Assembly: GCA_021773015.1 (NCBI GenBank)
Contig: JAJFKW010000001.1
Coordinates: forward strand, 2,463,305-2,527,304
DNA: 64,000 nt
Direction of reading: 5' to 3'
From: Woeseia sp.
Lineage (GTDB): Bacteria; Pseudomonadota; Gammaproteobacteria; Steroidobacterales; Woeseiaceae
A model generated the notes under the pieces. It made no database searches. It had not been told where the DNA came from and saw only the letters and a list, made by a program, of their open reading frames with translations. Both the position numbers and the translations under genes were made by a program. Position 1 is the first letter of the stretch. Every line of letters begins with the position of its first letter. Positions 16,542 through 25,500 of the stretch are shown here, one piece after another.

Positions 16542-17861
16542 ATGACATTCACACAGCTAAAATTTTCGAGCCTGTCGACAGTCCTAGTGGTGCTTGCATT
16601 GTTAGGCGTGTCACAGACCGCACGGGCAGACACTGATGGCTCGACATTGTGTAACAAGGGCACGACACCGCTCTACTTCGCCACCGTTGGCGAACACGAT
16701 GGTATTTTCCAATCCGGTGCGATGATTCAGGGTCTCGTTGAAGTCCGGCCCGGTGGTTGCGCGAACCTCGTGCCCGACGGTATGAATAAAGTCATTCTGA
16801 CGTTTTTTCAAAAAGATAGCCGCGGCATCCTCACAAACACGCACATCGTGCCGAAAAACGCGACCCGGGTGAACAGCGAAATTCGACATGTTTGCGTGAA
16901 CATGCGCCAGCCGTACCGCCTGTTTGGTTCCAGGACAGCAATCTTTTCGAAGTATGTTAATGCGCCATGTCCAGATGGCTTTTCGCAGGCGTCGCCCGCC
17001 TGGATTCATCAACCGGGACGCAGAACCGAATACCAGATCGCGGTCGATGCTGACGTTGCCGCTGTCCCCTGGAAAGACAAATCCGGTCAACAATATTCGA
17101 GAGCCGCAGTTCTTAGCATTAGCCCCTATGAAAACGCCGGACCGCTCATCGAAGCAAATCAATCTTCCATTCGAGATCGTCAAGCCGCGCTTGCCCTGAT
17201 AAAAGCCGCTAAAGAGTTCAAGGAGCGGGCCGACCGGGAAGCTCAGGAGCGTCAGGCTCGCATTTGGGCAGAGCAACAACGAAGACGCGCGCGTTATGAA
17301 GCCGCGGTCGATAAGGCTGAGGAATCATTGTCTAAGCCTTCTGCCGATGAATGTGCTCAGTACGCCGATAAATCTCGATACAAAACTGGAAATGAAATTG
17401 CGCTTTCAGGCGTAGCGCTTGGGATGGATCTTGGTCGCGCTCACGAGGCGCTCGTCTGCCATGACTTCACTATCAGGCCAGAGTTGCTGGCAAGAGCCGG
17501 TGGCGTGGAAAAGTTCTGGGCCAATGCGCGGGAGAAAACTTTCCAGAAGACGCTAGCGGATGGGACTGTCGTCTTCACGGACGTCGAAACGCGACCGCCT
17601 CGCGGCGCGCCTCCTGGGGCCGATTTCGTTGTTATGTCGGTACGAATTCGATACCGTCATGCAGAGCGTCTGGACAATTCCGATTGGCAACGCGTTCGTA
17701 GCGACTTCAAAAAGAAATTTCAATCTGGCAAGCGGCGCGCAGAAAATGACGTGGCCATTCACAAGCAATACAAATACGACGGCGGCGTCCTATTTTTGCA
17801 ATTGAATGCACAAGACTATCGCGACGGCGGCGTATCGCAATATAGCGTTTCGATACTTTGA
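16542..17861 (+). CDS. Exported protein with DUF1036-like N-terminal domain
   Basis: 439 residues with signal peptide (…LVVLALLGVSQTARA, cleavage ~29). Residues ~35-170 begin LCNKGTTPLYFATVGEHDG and include a Gly-Gly-Cys turn (VRPGGCANLVP). This layout resembles DUF1036, which covers small secreted beta domains. Residues ~215-265 are a charged helix (KAAKEFKERADREAQERQARIW), probably coiled coil. A third domain (~275-439) ends in beta strands (GGVLFLQLNAQDYRDGG). Periplasmic or secreted; function unknown. Confidence 0.65.
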   Translation: MTFTQLKFSSLSTVLVVLALLGVSQTARADTDGSTLCNKGTTPLYFATVGEHDGIFQSGAMIQGLVEVRPGGCANLVPDGMNKVILTFFQKDSRGILTNTHIVPKNATRVNSEIRHVCVNMRQPYRLFGSRTAIFSKYVNAPCPDGFSQASPAWIHQPGRRTEYQIAVDADVAAVPWKDKSGQQYSRAAVLSISPYENAGPLIEANQSSIRDRQAALALIKAAKEFKERADREAQERQARIWAEQQRRRARYEAAVDKAEESLSKPSADECAQYADKSRYKTGNEIALSGVALGMDLGRAHEALVCHDFTIRPELLARAGGVEKFWANAREKTFQKTLADGTVVFTDVETRPPRGAPPGADFVVMSVRIRYRHAERLDNSDWQRVRSDFKKKFQSGKRRAENDVAIHKQYKYDGGVLFLQLNAQDYRDGGVSQYSVSIL

Positions 17862-17907
17862 TTGCCCTGTAACAATTGGGACTGCTGACTAAGACTGGTC
17901 ATACATT

Positions 17908-18090
17908 ATGAGCGGAATAACAAAGTTGCCGAGCGAAGGCGGTTCCGGTGGGAAGCGAGGCCATTCCAACATGGAGCATTGGACGTACAGCGATGAGATA
18001 AAGAAAGCTGCCCGCCGCAAGAGGCGACAGGAAGATGATATGACGGCACAAGAGGGATTCGAAGAAACCGCCGATTCTGAGGCCGGTTAG
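17908..18090 (+). CDS. Conserved small hydrophilic protein
   Basis: 60 residues, very basic then acidic, with the phrase GGKRGHSNMEHWTYSDEIKKAARRKRR. I recall small proteobacterial hypothetical proteins sharing this KRGHSNMEHW core. No signal or membrane segment. Four bases separate its stop from the next start, so the two are probably co-translated. Confidence 0.6.
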   Translation: MSGITKLPSEGGSGGKRGHSNMEHWTYSDEIKKAARRKRRQEDDMTAQEGFEETADSEAG

Positions 18091-18094
18091 TGAT

Positions 18095-18358
18095 ATGAAG
18101 GTTTTGTTCAACCTTTTTGTTGCCGCAATCGCGCTCGGCGTTTACTTCGTTTGGGGACTCAGAGCGTCGGGCATCTTGTTATTATTGCAAGTGGCGGCTT
18201 ACGTGGCATTTTATGTTGTTCATCGACGCAGCTCGTCGCGCCTGACGGAAAAACTATTACAAATGACGGTCGCAGAACGTGAGGCCGCAATCCCGTTATT
18301 GGACGAAGACATTCAGGAAGAGATTCGCACGAATATGCGGGAAAACAACATACCGTAG
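18095..18358 (+). CDS. Small inner-membrane protein
   Basis: 87 residues: two adjacent hydrophobic segments (LFNLFVAAIALGVYFVWGL and GILLLLQVAAYVAFYVV) followed by a cytoplasmic-looking amphipathic tail (LTEKLLQMTVAEREAAIPLL). No family recognised. It follows the small gene at 17908 by 4 bp. Confidence 0.6.
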   Translation: MKVLFNLFVAAIALGVYFVWGLRASGILLLLQVAAYVAFYVVHRRSSSRLTEKLLQMTVAEREAAIPLLDEDIQEEIRTNMRENNIP

Positions 18359-18436
18359 TCGCGTCGACACCGTTGAGTATCGTGCGCTCATGGCCCTATC
18401 TTTGTTTGAAACTACTTCAAGATTAGGAATCATACA

Positions 18437-18890
18437 ATGCGATTTCTTGCAACCGTCGTCATTCTATTTTTCGCAGTTCGGTACCCTCGCCAAAACTCAC
18501 TATGTTGAATGGTTGTCCAATAAAGTGTCCGAGTATGGCGGAACAATTTCTAGCATAGTTCAACCGTTGGATATCTATACCAATGGGAAACTGTCGCTAT
18601 TCACGAAAGAACAGAAGTATTGGAACGATCAAATGAGGCTGTTAAGTAACAACAACGAATCATTAAAACAGAGCATGCTTTGGGCGCAACAGCAATTCAA
18701 TGCGCACTTTGCCAAAGTCGGCGCCAAAACAAGAATAAGAATCTCACCTTGGATGGCATGGCTCGCCGCCAATAAACTGTGTGCGACTTATATTACGTTC
18801 GTCAGCAAGTCCGGAGTCTCAAATCAGTCGAACCATGGCCGTCAGACCGGCGAGCCAACCAGCCGTAAAAATAGACCTGACACCTTTTGA
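18437..18890 (+). pseudogene. Probable frameshifted exported-protein gene
   Basis: From ATG 18437 a signal-peptide-like start (MRFLATVVILFFAV) runs only 23 codons to a stop. In another frame, directly after the hydrophobic stretch, an open frame continues with plausible protein (FGTLAKTHYVEWLSNKV, then a polar helical sequence to ~18800). A one-base indel near 18478 would join them. The last ~60 bases carry a tandem 14-bp repeat (tgacaccttttgat, 18880-18907), suggesting local decay. Could alternatively be a sequencing error or chance. Confidence 0.4.
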
Positions 18891-18989
18891 TTGACACCTT
18901 TTGATTTTCAGCGTCGAATGATGTTGACCCAAACAACAGCTGCTGGGCGAGGTGTAGACTGAACCCCATGGTAGGTAGTTTCGCATAAT

Positions 18990-19466
18990 ATGGCCCGGTA
19001 TAAGTTGAGATCGATGCACCGACCGAGGACGCGGTCCGTTACTTGCGTCGCCATGGCGTTCGCCGCTACGGGCGTTGCAGCAGATACCGAGATCCACCGT
19101 TGTTTGCTGGACGATGGCACGATCGCATTTCAGGAAACACCGTGCCCGGAGCCCGCTGTGCATGCGGACAATGGCAGCGCACCCATCGAGAGCCATGTTG
19201 AAAACGACACACCCACTGCTGACGAAGATGTCACTGAATTCACTAATCCCTTCGATGAAGCTCCAACCCCGCCGGCGCCGGTCGAAGCGACGCTACCCGA
19301 ACTAGCATCACAGAACCGTGCCGAGTGCGAGAAGACCACCCGGGATGCGATCGACACGATTGATCTCGAGATGCGAGGAAATGACTATACGAAGGAACAG
19401 GGCGAGGAATACCTTGCGGGGCTGCTCGTATTGACGAAGCAATTACGCGCGTGCAAGCAGCTGTAG
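18990..19466 (+). CDS. DUF4124-like exported protein
   Basis: 158 residues. N-terminal region basic with a weak signal (VTCVAMAFAATGVAA-D), then EIHRCLLDDGTIAFQETPC. This is the short pattern of DUF4124: a Trp/Leu-Asp-Asp-Gly turn followed by beta strands and a conserved Cys pair. A Pro/Glu-rich linker (~65-105) and a C-terminal helix with Cys (AECEKTTRDAIDTIDLEMRG, LRACKQL) follow. Periplasmic; DUF4124 proteins are widespread in gamma- and betaproteobacteria with no fixed function. Confidence 0.7.
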   Translation: MARYKLRSMHRPRTRSVTCVAMAFAATGVAADTEIHRCLLDDGTIAFQETPCPEPAVHADNGSAPIESHVENDTPTADEDVTEFTNPFDEAPTPPAPVEATLPELASQNRAECEKTTRDAIDTIDLEMRGNDYTKEQGEEYLAGLLVLTKQLRACKQL

Positions 19467-19737
19467 GCCTTTAACAGATCGTAGATTGTCGCTGCAAGTC
19501 CTTGCTGGCAAAATAACAGATCACAATCACTCGCAATGGGTAGAGCGCTCGGCAGCCACTCCCTGGCAGGCAACGTATCCACCTTGGCTTTGAGCACGTC
19601 CAAAGCTTTGGATCTGCTCGTCACACCATCGAGACGCGCATCTTTGGGCCAATATTCTGTCGCGCAATACAATAACTGGCTGACATAGTCGTTGATAATA
19701 TCCGTATCGTCTCTCTTTCAAGTCTTGTCGTGTCGTA

Positions 19738-21726
19738 TCACACATCGAGCAATTGTTGTGCAGCACGTTCACCTTCATGTGCCGCTCCCTCCCACATTTG
19801 ATATCCGAGTAACTCGGCATGCGCGAAACCAATCAGTCCGTGCCGCTGTCGAATGACTTCGCTCGGTGGCAGGTTGCCGTCCTTACCGAAAAAGAAACCG
19901 GGTGGGGTCACCAGATATGCGTGGCCCTGACGGTTCAAGGTAATTCCGGCGATGTCCCGGTCCGCGTCGAAACCACCGGGCCCGAACATTTTCGTAAACT
20001 GACTGCGAACCTCGCGCTCAACTTGGGCGTAGCTCATGGAGAACATTCTCATGCGTGCCGCAACGGTTTGATCTTCCAAAGGCATTCCGGGAATGCCAAA
20101 TGAGTTGTACATGGTCAGCACAGTCGGCTTGCTCGGATCAAGCGGCATCGGTTCCTTGCCGTCTAATATCATTTGTCTGCGCAAAGTTGTAAACCAGCCA
20201 CCCATGTTGTCGCCGAACCAGCGCACGGATGCGACACCCAGTTTATCCATAAACTTCCAATTTCTTAACGCAACGTTAACCGTCAAAATCGGCGAATGCA
20301 TGAACTGGCCCATCGCTTCGCGGTGTGCGTCGGGCAAATCGGACACGACGCGTTTATTCAAGTGCTGCTGGCCTGCCATGACGACACGATCTGCTGTAAC
20401 GCACCGCATGTTGCCATCATTTAGATAGGTGACATGAACCATCTTTGCGGCCTCGGGAGACCCATCATGTCGAACATTGACAACAAGTGAGCTCAAGCGA
20501 ATACGTGCGGGTTGCTTGGGTCGATCCAGTGCGGACCAATTGACCGGGTTAGAGATGATTTCGGTTAGCGTTTTTGCATCGCCGAACGCATCCGGAATGA
20601 TGCGGTGGACGAGATGCCGCAAAATACCGGTGTTACCACCGGGGAAACTTGCGAGATATACATAGTCGGTTGGGTCACCTATTCCAAACTGCCGGCCATA
20701 CTGGTTTACACCCGGCTGTATAAAGTTGAAAGCCTGATAGGCCGAAATGACATCCGTACCGAGCCCGCAGCCCATTGCCGCCGCGAACGGATTGAGATAA
20801 TTGTCGATGTTTTCATTATCGATACCCATCTCTTGTTTTAAGAACTGCTTGTAGGTCATCGAATCGAGCCACTGCGGCCAGTCCTCTCTCGCGGGTGGCT
20901 GACGATAGACCTCCATCCAGATCAAATCTTGCTTTGTTTGATCGTCGATTGGCACGTCTTTGAAGCGATTCGACCAGGGATTGATCGCCATATCATGACC
21001 GTCGTGGAACCACCCCAAATCCGTCTCTTCCCAGGCCAAATGCATGGGCGAGTAGATATCTTTGGGTATTTTCAGATCGCTGTTTTTGGCTTCTTGCCAC
21101 TCGAATTCCATTGGCAACTCAAGCTCTTCCCAGAGGTGCGAGTACATTTCGATTTTCTTAGCACCTTCGAGCGGCCACACCGCACCATTCGAGCCCTGCG
21201 GTCCCCACAATCGGTGGCCATCGACTTCAAATTCGTTCTGACGAGCCTCGCCACCGAACATCGCGTGATTGTCAAAAATCAACACTCGCGCATCGGGTTT
21301 GTCCTTGAGAAATGTGTAGGCGGCCGTAATACCCGCAAAGCCTCCACCCACTACGACCAAGTCGAAATGCTCACCAGTGTCGGCCGCACTTGCGGTGCGT
21401 ACATCGAAGTCCCGATTGCGGAATGTGTGCGCGGCATTGACGACATCGTGGGTGTTGCCGTTTGCCTTCGCGTAGTCGCCAACGCCACCCGGGCCCGTCC
21501 ATGATTTGCCCAGATCATTCAGCGGAGCCGAAATTTTTTGCGAGAAGTCCGGCACTTTCGCACCGGCCGCTTGCGCATTCGATATCAAACCGGGCGCTTT
21601 CGCAGAGAGAAGTGCGGTACCGCTGCCGATCAAAGTTCCACCAACAAAATCGCGTCGCGTGATTGATGAATCTTTTTTTCTGCCGGACTCAGCCACAGTA
21701 CTCTCCCCGTCTTGTGTTAGAACCAC
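19738..21726 (-). CDS. Tat-exported FAD-dependent oxidoreductase, spermidine-dehydrogenase-like
   Basis: 662 residues. Twin-arginine signal SSITRRDFVGGTLIGSG (~20-36). Rossmann FAD motif FDLVVVGGGFAGITAAY (~120-136), then E/D-containing second strand (RVLIFDNHAMFGGEARQNEF). The WTGPGGVGDYAKANGNT segment before the FAD domain and the overall length match periplasmic spermidine dehydrogenase (SpdH)-type amine oxidoreductases. The substrate is not proven; polyamine or another amine is a family-based guess. It lies 92 bp downstream of the PhyH dioxygenase gene, same strand, both divergent from a TetR gene. Confidence 0.8.
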   Translation of the reverse strand: MVLTQDGESTVAESGRKKDSSITRRDFVGGTLIGSGTALLSAKAPGLISNAQAAGAKVPDFSQKISAPLNDLGKSWTGPGGVGDYAKANGNTHDVVNAAHTFRNRDFDVRTASAADTGEHFDLVVVGGGFAGITAAYTFLKDKPDARVLIFDNHAMFGGEARQNEFEVDGHRLWGPQGSNGAVWPLEGAKKIEMYSHLWEELELPMEFEWQEAKNSDLKIPKDIYSPMHLAWEETDLGWFHDGHDMAINPWSNRFKDVPIDDQTKQDLIWMEVYRQPPAREDWPQWLDSMTYKQFLKQEMGIDNENIDNYLNPFAAAMGCGLGTDVISAYQAFNFIQPGVNQYGRQFGIGDPTDYVYLASFPGGNTGILRHLVHRIIPDAFGDAKTLTEIISNPVNWSALDRPKQPARIRLSSLVVNVRHDGSPEAAKMVHVTYLNDGNMRCVTADRVVMAGQQHLNKRVVSDLPDAHREAMGQFMHSPILTVNVALRNWKFMDKLGVASVRWFGDNMGGWFTTLRRQMILDGKEPMPLDPSKPTVLTMYNSFGIPGMPLEDQTVAARMRMFSMSYAQVEREVRSQFTKMFGPGGFDADRDIAGITLNRQGHAYLVTPPGFFFGKDGNLPPSEVIRQRHGLIGFAHAELLGYQMWEGAAHEGERAAQQLLDV

Positions 21727-21818
21727 TCGCCCATCAATTTCGTTGCATATACCAACAGCGGATTTGCTAATGAAGAAAACTTGGATTCCATAGTTGCATC
21801 CAACTCTGCTGAGAAGCC

Positions 21819-22661
21819 CTACTCGAATAGTACCGCAGGGCTTCGGTACTCGTAGTAGCCAAGCGGTCCGGCATCGATGTTCTCATCATAGTGAGAATAG
21901 AGGTCATAGCCAAAGAGTTGTCGAACGCGTTCCGGCCAATCGCGGGCCTGTTCCACACTGGTGTGCAGAAAGTGGTTTTCCTGTGAGCGTAGCCAGCCCA
22001 GAACATACGACGTAACAATTGCTCGCCGACGGTCACCGCTAGTATTGGTGCCACCGCCGTGCAGCGTCTTGCCAGCAACAAGTACGACACTGCCTGCTTG
22101 CATGACAGCCTGGGTAATTTCTTCCGGCTTCGCAACGCGTTCTGGGTCGTCCCAAAGGTGACTGCCCGGCACGACTTGCGTCGCACCGTTTTCTACCGTG
22201 AAGTCCGTTCCCGCCACCATACAATTGAATTGCAACATGCGATCGGGAGCCCAATAATGGGCTGGCCAAATCATGTCGTCGACATGCAGTTCCTGCGCCG
22301 TTTCGCCGCCGTGGATTTCGATAACCTCACTGGAATTAAGACGATACTGACCGCAGTTAGGTGCAAGGAAATGATCCATAACGCCCAACAGCCGCTCATC
22401 TGTCATCAGGTCGATGTAGTTGCTAGATTTGCTGATCAAGCCATTTAGCCTGACCGTGCGATGCCCCAGAAACTCCATCGCTTCGGGCTCGCCATAGTCG
22501 TAAGGCTCATATTTGTCGATTGATGTTTGAACCGCGGCATTGAACTCCGCCAGCCAAGGCTGACTGACAAAATCATCGATAATGACAGTGCCGTCTTTCT
22601 CGACCAACTCAATGATATCCGCCACGCCGCTGTCAGGAGGTAAGTGGGTTACTTGGGTCAT
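21819..22661 (-). CDS. Phytanoyl-CoA dioxygenase (PhyH) family protein
   Basis: 280 residues, normal for the family. Fe(II)-binding facial triad visible: His126-x-Asp128 (ELHVDDM) and His201 (KTLHGGGTN), with Arg near 212 for 2-oxoglutarate (GDRRRAIVTSYV). The ENGATQVVPGSHLW segment is characteristic. It should hydroxylate a small molecule using O2 and 2-oxoglutarate; substrate unknown. First gene behind the TetR-operator promoter, followed by the FAD oxidoreductase, suggesting one induced catabolic unit. Confidence 0.9.
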   Translation of the reverse strand: MTQVTHLPPDSGVADIIELVEKDGTVIIDDFVSQPWLAEFNAAVQTSIDKYEPYDYGEPEAMEFLGHRTVRLNGLISKSSNYIDLMTDERLLGVMDHFLAPNCGQYRLNSSEVIEIHGGETAQELHVDDMIWPAHYWAPDRMLQFNCMVAGTDFTVENGATQVVPGSHLWDDPERVAKPEEITQAVMQAGSVVLVAGKTLHGGGTNTSGDRRRAIVTSYVLGWLRSQENHFLHTSVEQARDWPERVRQLFGYDLYSHYDENIDAGPLGYYEYRSPAVLFE

Positions 22662-22690
22662 GTTGCTCTTCCGGCCTATATCTCAAATAA

Positions 22691-22712
22691 TTATCGGTCA
22701 CTTGACCGATAA
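22691..22712. promoter_or_regulatory. TetR-type operator
   Basis: Perfect inverted repeat TTATCGGTCA-ct-TGACCGATAA in the 95-bp gap between the PhyH gene (minus) and the TetR gene (plus). The arms contain TTGACC/GATAA-like promoter hexamer fragments, so a bound dimer would block both divergent promoters. Assignment to the adjacent regulator is inference. Confidence 0.75.
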
Positions 22713-22756
22713 ATGCAAAGCCTGCAAGAATCAGCAAACCTGTATATTGAATCGAC

Positions 22757-23392
22757 ATGCAACCTGCTACGGACAAAACAGAACGCCCGCGCAAAACCCA
22801 ACGCCTGAAAGCGCAGAAACGGCGGCGGCTCATTCTCGATGCCGCACAGTCAATTCTGGCTTCCAGGGGGTTCGCAGCACTGACGCTTCGAAATGCTGCC
22901 GAGGCGTCAAAGATCCGTTTATCCACGCTGCAGTACTACTTTCCGACTCGGGAAGCTCTCTTTCAGTCCGCCTTTCAGGACATTGCAGATCGGGCTTGGA
23001 GCGAAATGCTGCTGCTGATCTCGGATGAAACGAGAAATGATCCGAAGAGCCGCCTGCATCAGTTCATAAAGAGTCTATGCTCGTCCACAGAGAGCGACCT
23101 GTTAACGGGATTTTTTGTGGAACTCTGGGCCGCCGCGCGTACGCATGAGTTTGCCTCGAAGATTATGCAGAGTTACTACGACGACGCGGTTGCTCTGTTG
23201 GCAAGGCTCATCCGAGATAACCGACCTGATGTGAACGCGAGGGAGAGCCGACGACGGGCCGTGTTAGTCCTTTCTTCCGTGGAAGGTTTATCGCTATTCA
23301 GGGAAATGGACAAGCGGCAAAGCCGTAGCGCTTCCATTTCGAACAAATCAGCCGTGGACTATTTGATGAAGCTGGCAACAAGTGATAAGTGA
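22757..23392 (+). CDS. TetR-family transcriptional regulator
   Basis: 211 residues. N-terminal HTH: RRRLILDAAQSILASRGFAALTLRNAAEASKIRLSTLQYYFPTREALF follows the TetR pattern closely (R-x-x-I-L-x-A-A, G-F-x-A-x-T, A-x-x-S-x-Y-x-F). The C-terminal ligand and dimer domain is helical. Divergent from the PhyH/FAD operon with a palindromic operator between them, so probably its repressor. The basic N-terminal tail (RPRKTQRLKAQKRRR) is longer than usual. Confidence 0.92.
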   Translation: MQPATDKTERPRKTQRLKAQKRRRLILDAAQSILASRGFAALTLRNAAEASKIRLSTLQYYFPTREALFQSAFQDIADRAWSEMLLLISDETRNDPKSRLHQFIKSLCSSTESDLLTGFFVELWAAARTHEFASKIMQSYYDDAVALLARLIRDNRPDVNARESRRRAVLVLSSVEGLSLFREMDKRQSRSASISNKSAVDYLMKLATSDK

Positions 23393-23469
23393 TTGCCGAT
23401 CCTAAGGTAGCTGCGATTTGTTAAAGAAAAAGTGTCCGGTTTGTTCATAGAGCGTCTATCGCTAAAAAC

Positions 23470-23554
23470 TTTCTGATGCAGAAAATAGTTTAGACACCTT
23501 TTTTCTTTTTTTGGACACATCTTTAATTCCGATATTTTCTGATGCGGAAAATAT
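23470..23554. repeat. Two TTTCTGATGC(A/G)GAAAATA repeats
   Basis: Direct repeats at 23470-23487 and 23533-23551. The second is an inverted repeat, ATATTTTC-tgatgcg-GAAAATAT. They lie in the gap between the convergent TetR and LCCL genes. Possibly paired protein-binding sites or a bidirectional terminator region; no function is shown. Confidence 0.4.
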
Positions 23555-23644
23555 TTCTGACAAGAGTGGATCGAGTGGTCTCGACACATGCACGCTAGTG
23601 CTGTGCCTCGACCATCTCGACCCTTTTCAAACTTGCATCGATCG

Positions 23645-24574
23645 TTATTGGCTCAGAAGAGACTTGGCAGATTTTTTCAGAAATCCACCGGCTTTCTCAC
23701 CCTCAAGGACTTTAGGATCGATTTCCTCAAACGGGGCCGCGCCGCTTACTGCGGTCCCGTGATCGCCACCGCCGGGAAAGGAAATCGAGCGCGCTGACTT
23801 CGGTCCGTTTTTGGATTCGATCCCGTTACGAATTGATCCAGCAAACTTGCCATCTAGCGCGGGATCCATCTGAATAAGCACAAAACCACCGGACTTTGTG
23901 ATTTGTCCGGCATGCACCGCTGACATGCAAACATAACCGTTCAATGGATAACTATCCGTTCCGTATACACGGCGACCGGCAAGGCTGCTTGGTGCGCTTG
24001 GACAGTTGAAGACAAAACGCTGACCGGTCAAGCGAATGTTGGCGAGCCCGGATTGTGAAAACTTGTCTTTCCATTTCAAGTGCGGCGCCCACTCGCGTTG
24101 CAAACTATCCAACTCGCCGCGGGTGGCATCGGTCAAGAACATGATGCTCAGCCCGGTTCCGGGAAAGTCACTAGATTCAACATCGTTGCGGATGCTGCCG
24201 AGGTATTCACTGACGCCTGGGTTTAGTTGCAACGTAATCGGCCCGCCATCAACACCAACTGCGCCGGCATGCTGTGCTGCAACGCAAATTGGCGCGCTCG
24301 CCGGGTACACATCGGTTCCGTAAATTCCCTGGTCCTTGTCTCTAACGGTTTTAGCTGGGCAGTTAAACTCGAAGCGTTGACCGATGTACTTTTCCTTGTC
24401 CACCTGGAAATGGTGCAGACTTGTTGTTCTCGACAATTCCTTGCCGAAGTCACCTGTCGTACCTACGGCATTGGCGGTTGGCGCTAATGAGTAGGCGACG
24501 ACAAATACGGACATTAGTAGGCGATAGATCGCTTGTTGGGTTGGCTTTAACGCCAATTGGCTCTTGCGGGACAT
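23645..24574 (-). CDS. Exported protein with two LCCL domains
   Basis: 309 residues. An N-terminal hydrophobic segment (LLMSVFVVAYSLAPTANA-V, ~18-36) is a signal peptide. Two LCCL domains: ~60-140 (FNCPA, IYGTDVYPASAPICVAAQHAG, GSIRNDVES) and ~205-285 (FNCPSA, VYGTDSYPLNGYVCMSAVHAG, GSIRNGIES). Both keep the YGTD-Y-x(6)-C-x-A-A/S-x-HAG core and the conserved Cys pair. LCCL modules are extracellular carbohydrate- or lipid-binding folds. It starts 20 bp after the truncated-haemoglobin stop, so the two form an operon. Confidence 0.85.
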   Translation of the reverse strand: MSRKSQLALKPTQQAIYRLLMSVFVVAYSLAPTANAVGTTGDFGKELSRTTSLHHFQVDKEKYIGQRFEFNCPAKTVRDKDQGIYGTDVYPASAPICVAAQHAGAVGVDGGPITLQLNPGVSEYLGSIRNDVESSDFPGTGLSIMFLTDATRGELDSLQREWAPHLKWKDKFSQSGLANIRLTGQRFVFNCPSAPSSLAGRRVYGTDSYPLNGYVCMSAVHAGQITKSGGFVLIQMDPALDGKFAGSIRNGIESKNGPKSARSISFPGGGDHGTAVSGAAPFEEIDPKVLEGEKAGGFLKKSAKSLLSQ

Positions 24575-24594
24575 GATTTATTCTCCTTTGAGGA

Positions 24595-25026
24595 TTATTT
24601 GTGTAACAAACTTGTGCCGAGCACATCTGCACGCAGTGCATTCACTCGGGCGATGACTTTCTGAATTAGTTTTTCGGGGTGACCGAACTGTTGGATAGTT
24701 GATACGAGGATTTCGGTAATCGCGTCGAAATGACTATGGTCCAGTCCGCGCTCCTGGACGAGCGAGCGGTGCGCTTGAAACAGAGACCGTCCGCAATACT
24801 GATCCTCGCCGCCGAGCGCCGCCGCGAGGAACATGCGCTGATGCTTGCGGAGCGCATCGATATTGGTGTTGGCTAAGAAACGCGCCAACCGCGTGTCATG
24901 CAGCACGTTGAAGTAGAAAGCGCCAACAAACGCATCCAGTGCAAGTTGACCACCCAACTCTTTAAGCAGTGATTCGCTCGTTTGGGTGGTCGGATTCTGA
25001 GACTGTAGGGTTGTTTTGCTGTTCAT
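24595..25026 (-). CDS. Truncated haemoglobin, group I-like
   Basis: ATG 25026 is chosen because it gives a family-length protein (143 residues); longer starts add 52 unrelated residues. Haem-pocket features: Phe-Tyr in helix B (VGAFYFNVLHDTRL), KHQRMFLAAALGG, and proximal His in DHSHFDAITEIL. Likely binds O2 or NO. It leads a two-gene operon with the exported LCCL protein. Upstream, a hairpin at 25046-25062 (gctgtcg/cgacagc) and a gcaaaa/ttttgc inverted repeat at ~25076-25092 may be regulatory. Confidence 0.9.
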   Translation of the reverse strand: MNSKTTLQSQNPTTQTSESLLKELGGQLALDAFVGAFYFNVLHDTRLARFLANTNIDALRKHQRMFLAAALGGEDQYCGRSLFQAHRSLVQERGLDHSHFDAITEILVSTIQQFGHPEKLIQKVIARVNALRADVLGTSLLHK

Positions 25027-25260
25027 ACAGTTCTTAGCGAGAAAAAGCTGTCGAAACGACAGCACTCCGCAAAAAAAATTTTGCAGATACCGTTTCCTTC
25101 GGGGTTTTAAGGGGTCAACCAGGCGCCCCAACCGCTCATCGTTACCCAATAAATCTCGGGTCTGGGCCTTTACGGCCTGCAAGCGCTCGAGTTCCGACTA
25201 CAGCTCAGCAGAGACCGTGGGATCAGCCTGGTGGGCAACTATGGGCCAACTTTGAGAGGC

Positions 25261-25363
25261 AACTATGAGGACACCCATCATAAACAACTATGAGCATGAG
25301 CAACTATGAGCACTATGAGGACACCCATCATAAACGGCAACTATGAGGACACCCATCATAAAC
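25261..25363 (+). repeat. REP-like direct repeats (three copies)
   Basis: Three copies of ACTATGAGGACACCCATC-ATAAAC at 25262-25285, 25312-25335 and 25340-25363, just beyond the 3' end of the RAYT gene. The core GGACACCCA is found inverted on the other side of that gene (26470-26640) and again at 47.6 kb. The rest of the 25027-25500 interval holds no gene. Confidence 0.75.
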
Positions 25364-25500
25364 CGCCATCAACAGTAGCAAGCCACATCGACATCGATCA
25401 AGAAGCGTACGACCGGGTTTACACTAGTTTGCGGTATTGGTTTCGGCGGACCTTTATTGTTGAGGATACCGAATTGATGACTTCGTCGGTACGAATAGCT

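Noticed and set aside
19385-19711. Minus-strand open stretch with protein-like composition (TSRSKALDVLKAKVDTL)
   Set aside because: No start codon with a ribosome-binding site; its C-terminal part overlaps the convergent gene ending at 19466. Possibly a gene relic, but not supported.
25027-25182. Longer N-terminus for the truncated haemoglobin
   Set aside because: Adds 52 residues unrelated to the globin family; ATG 25026 gives family length.
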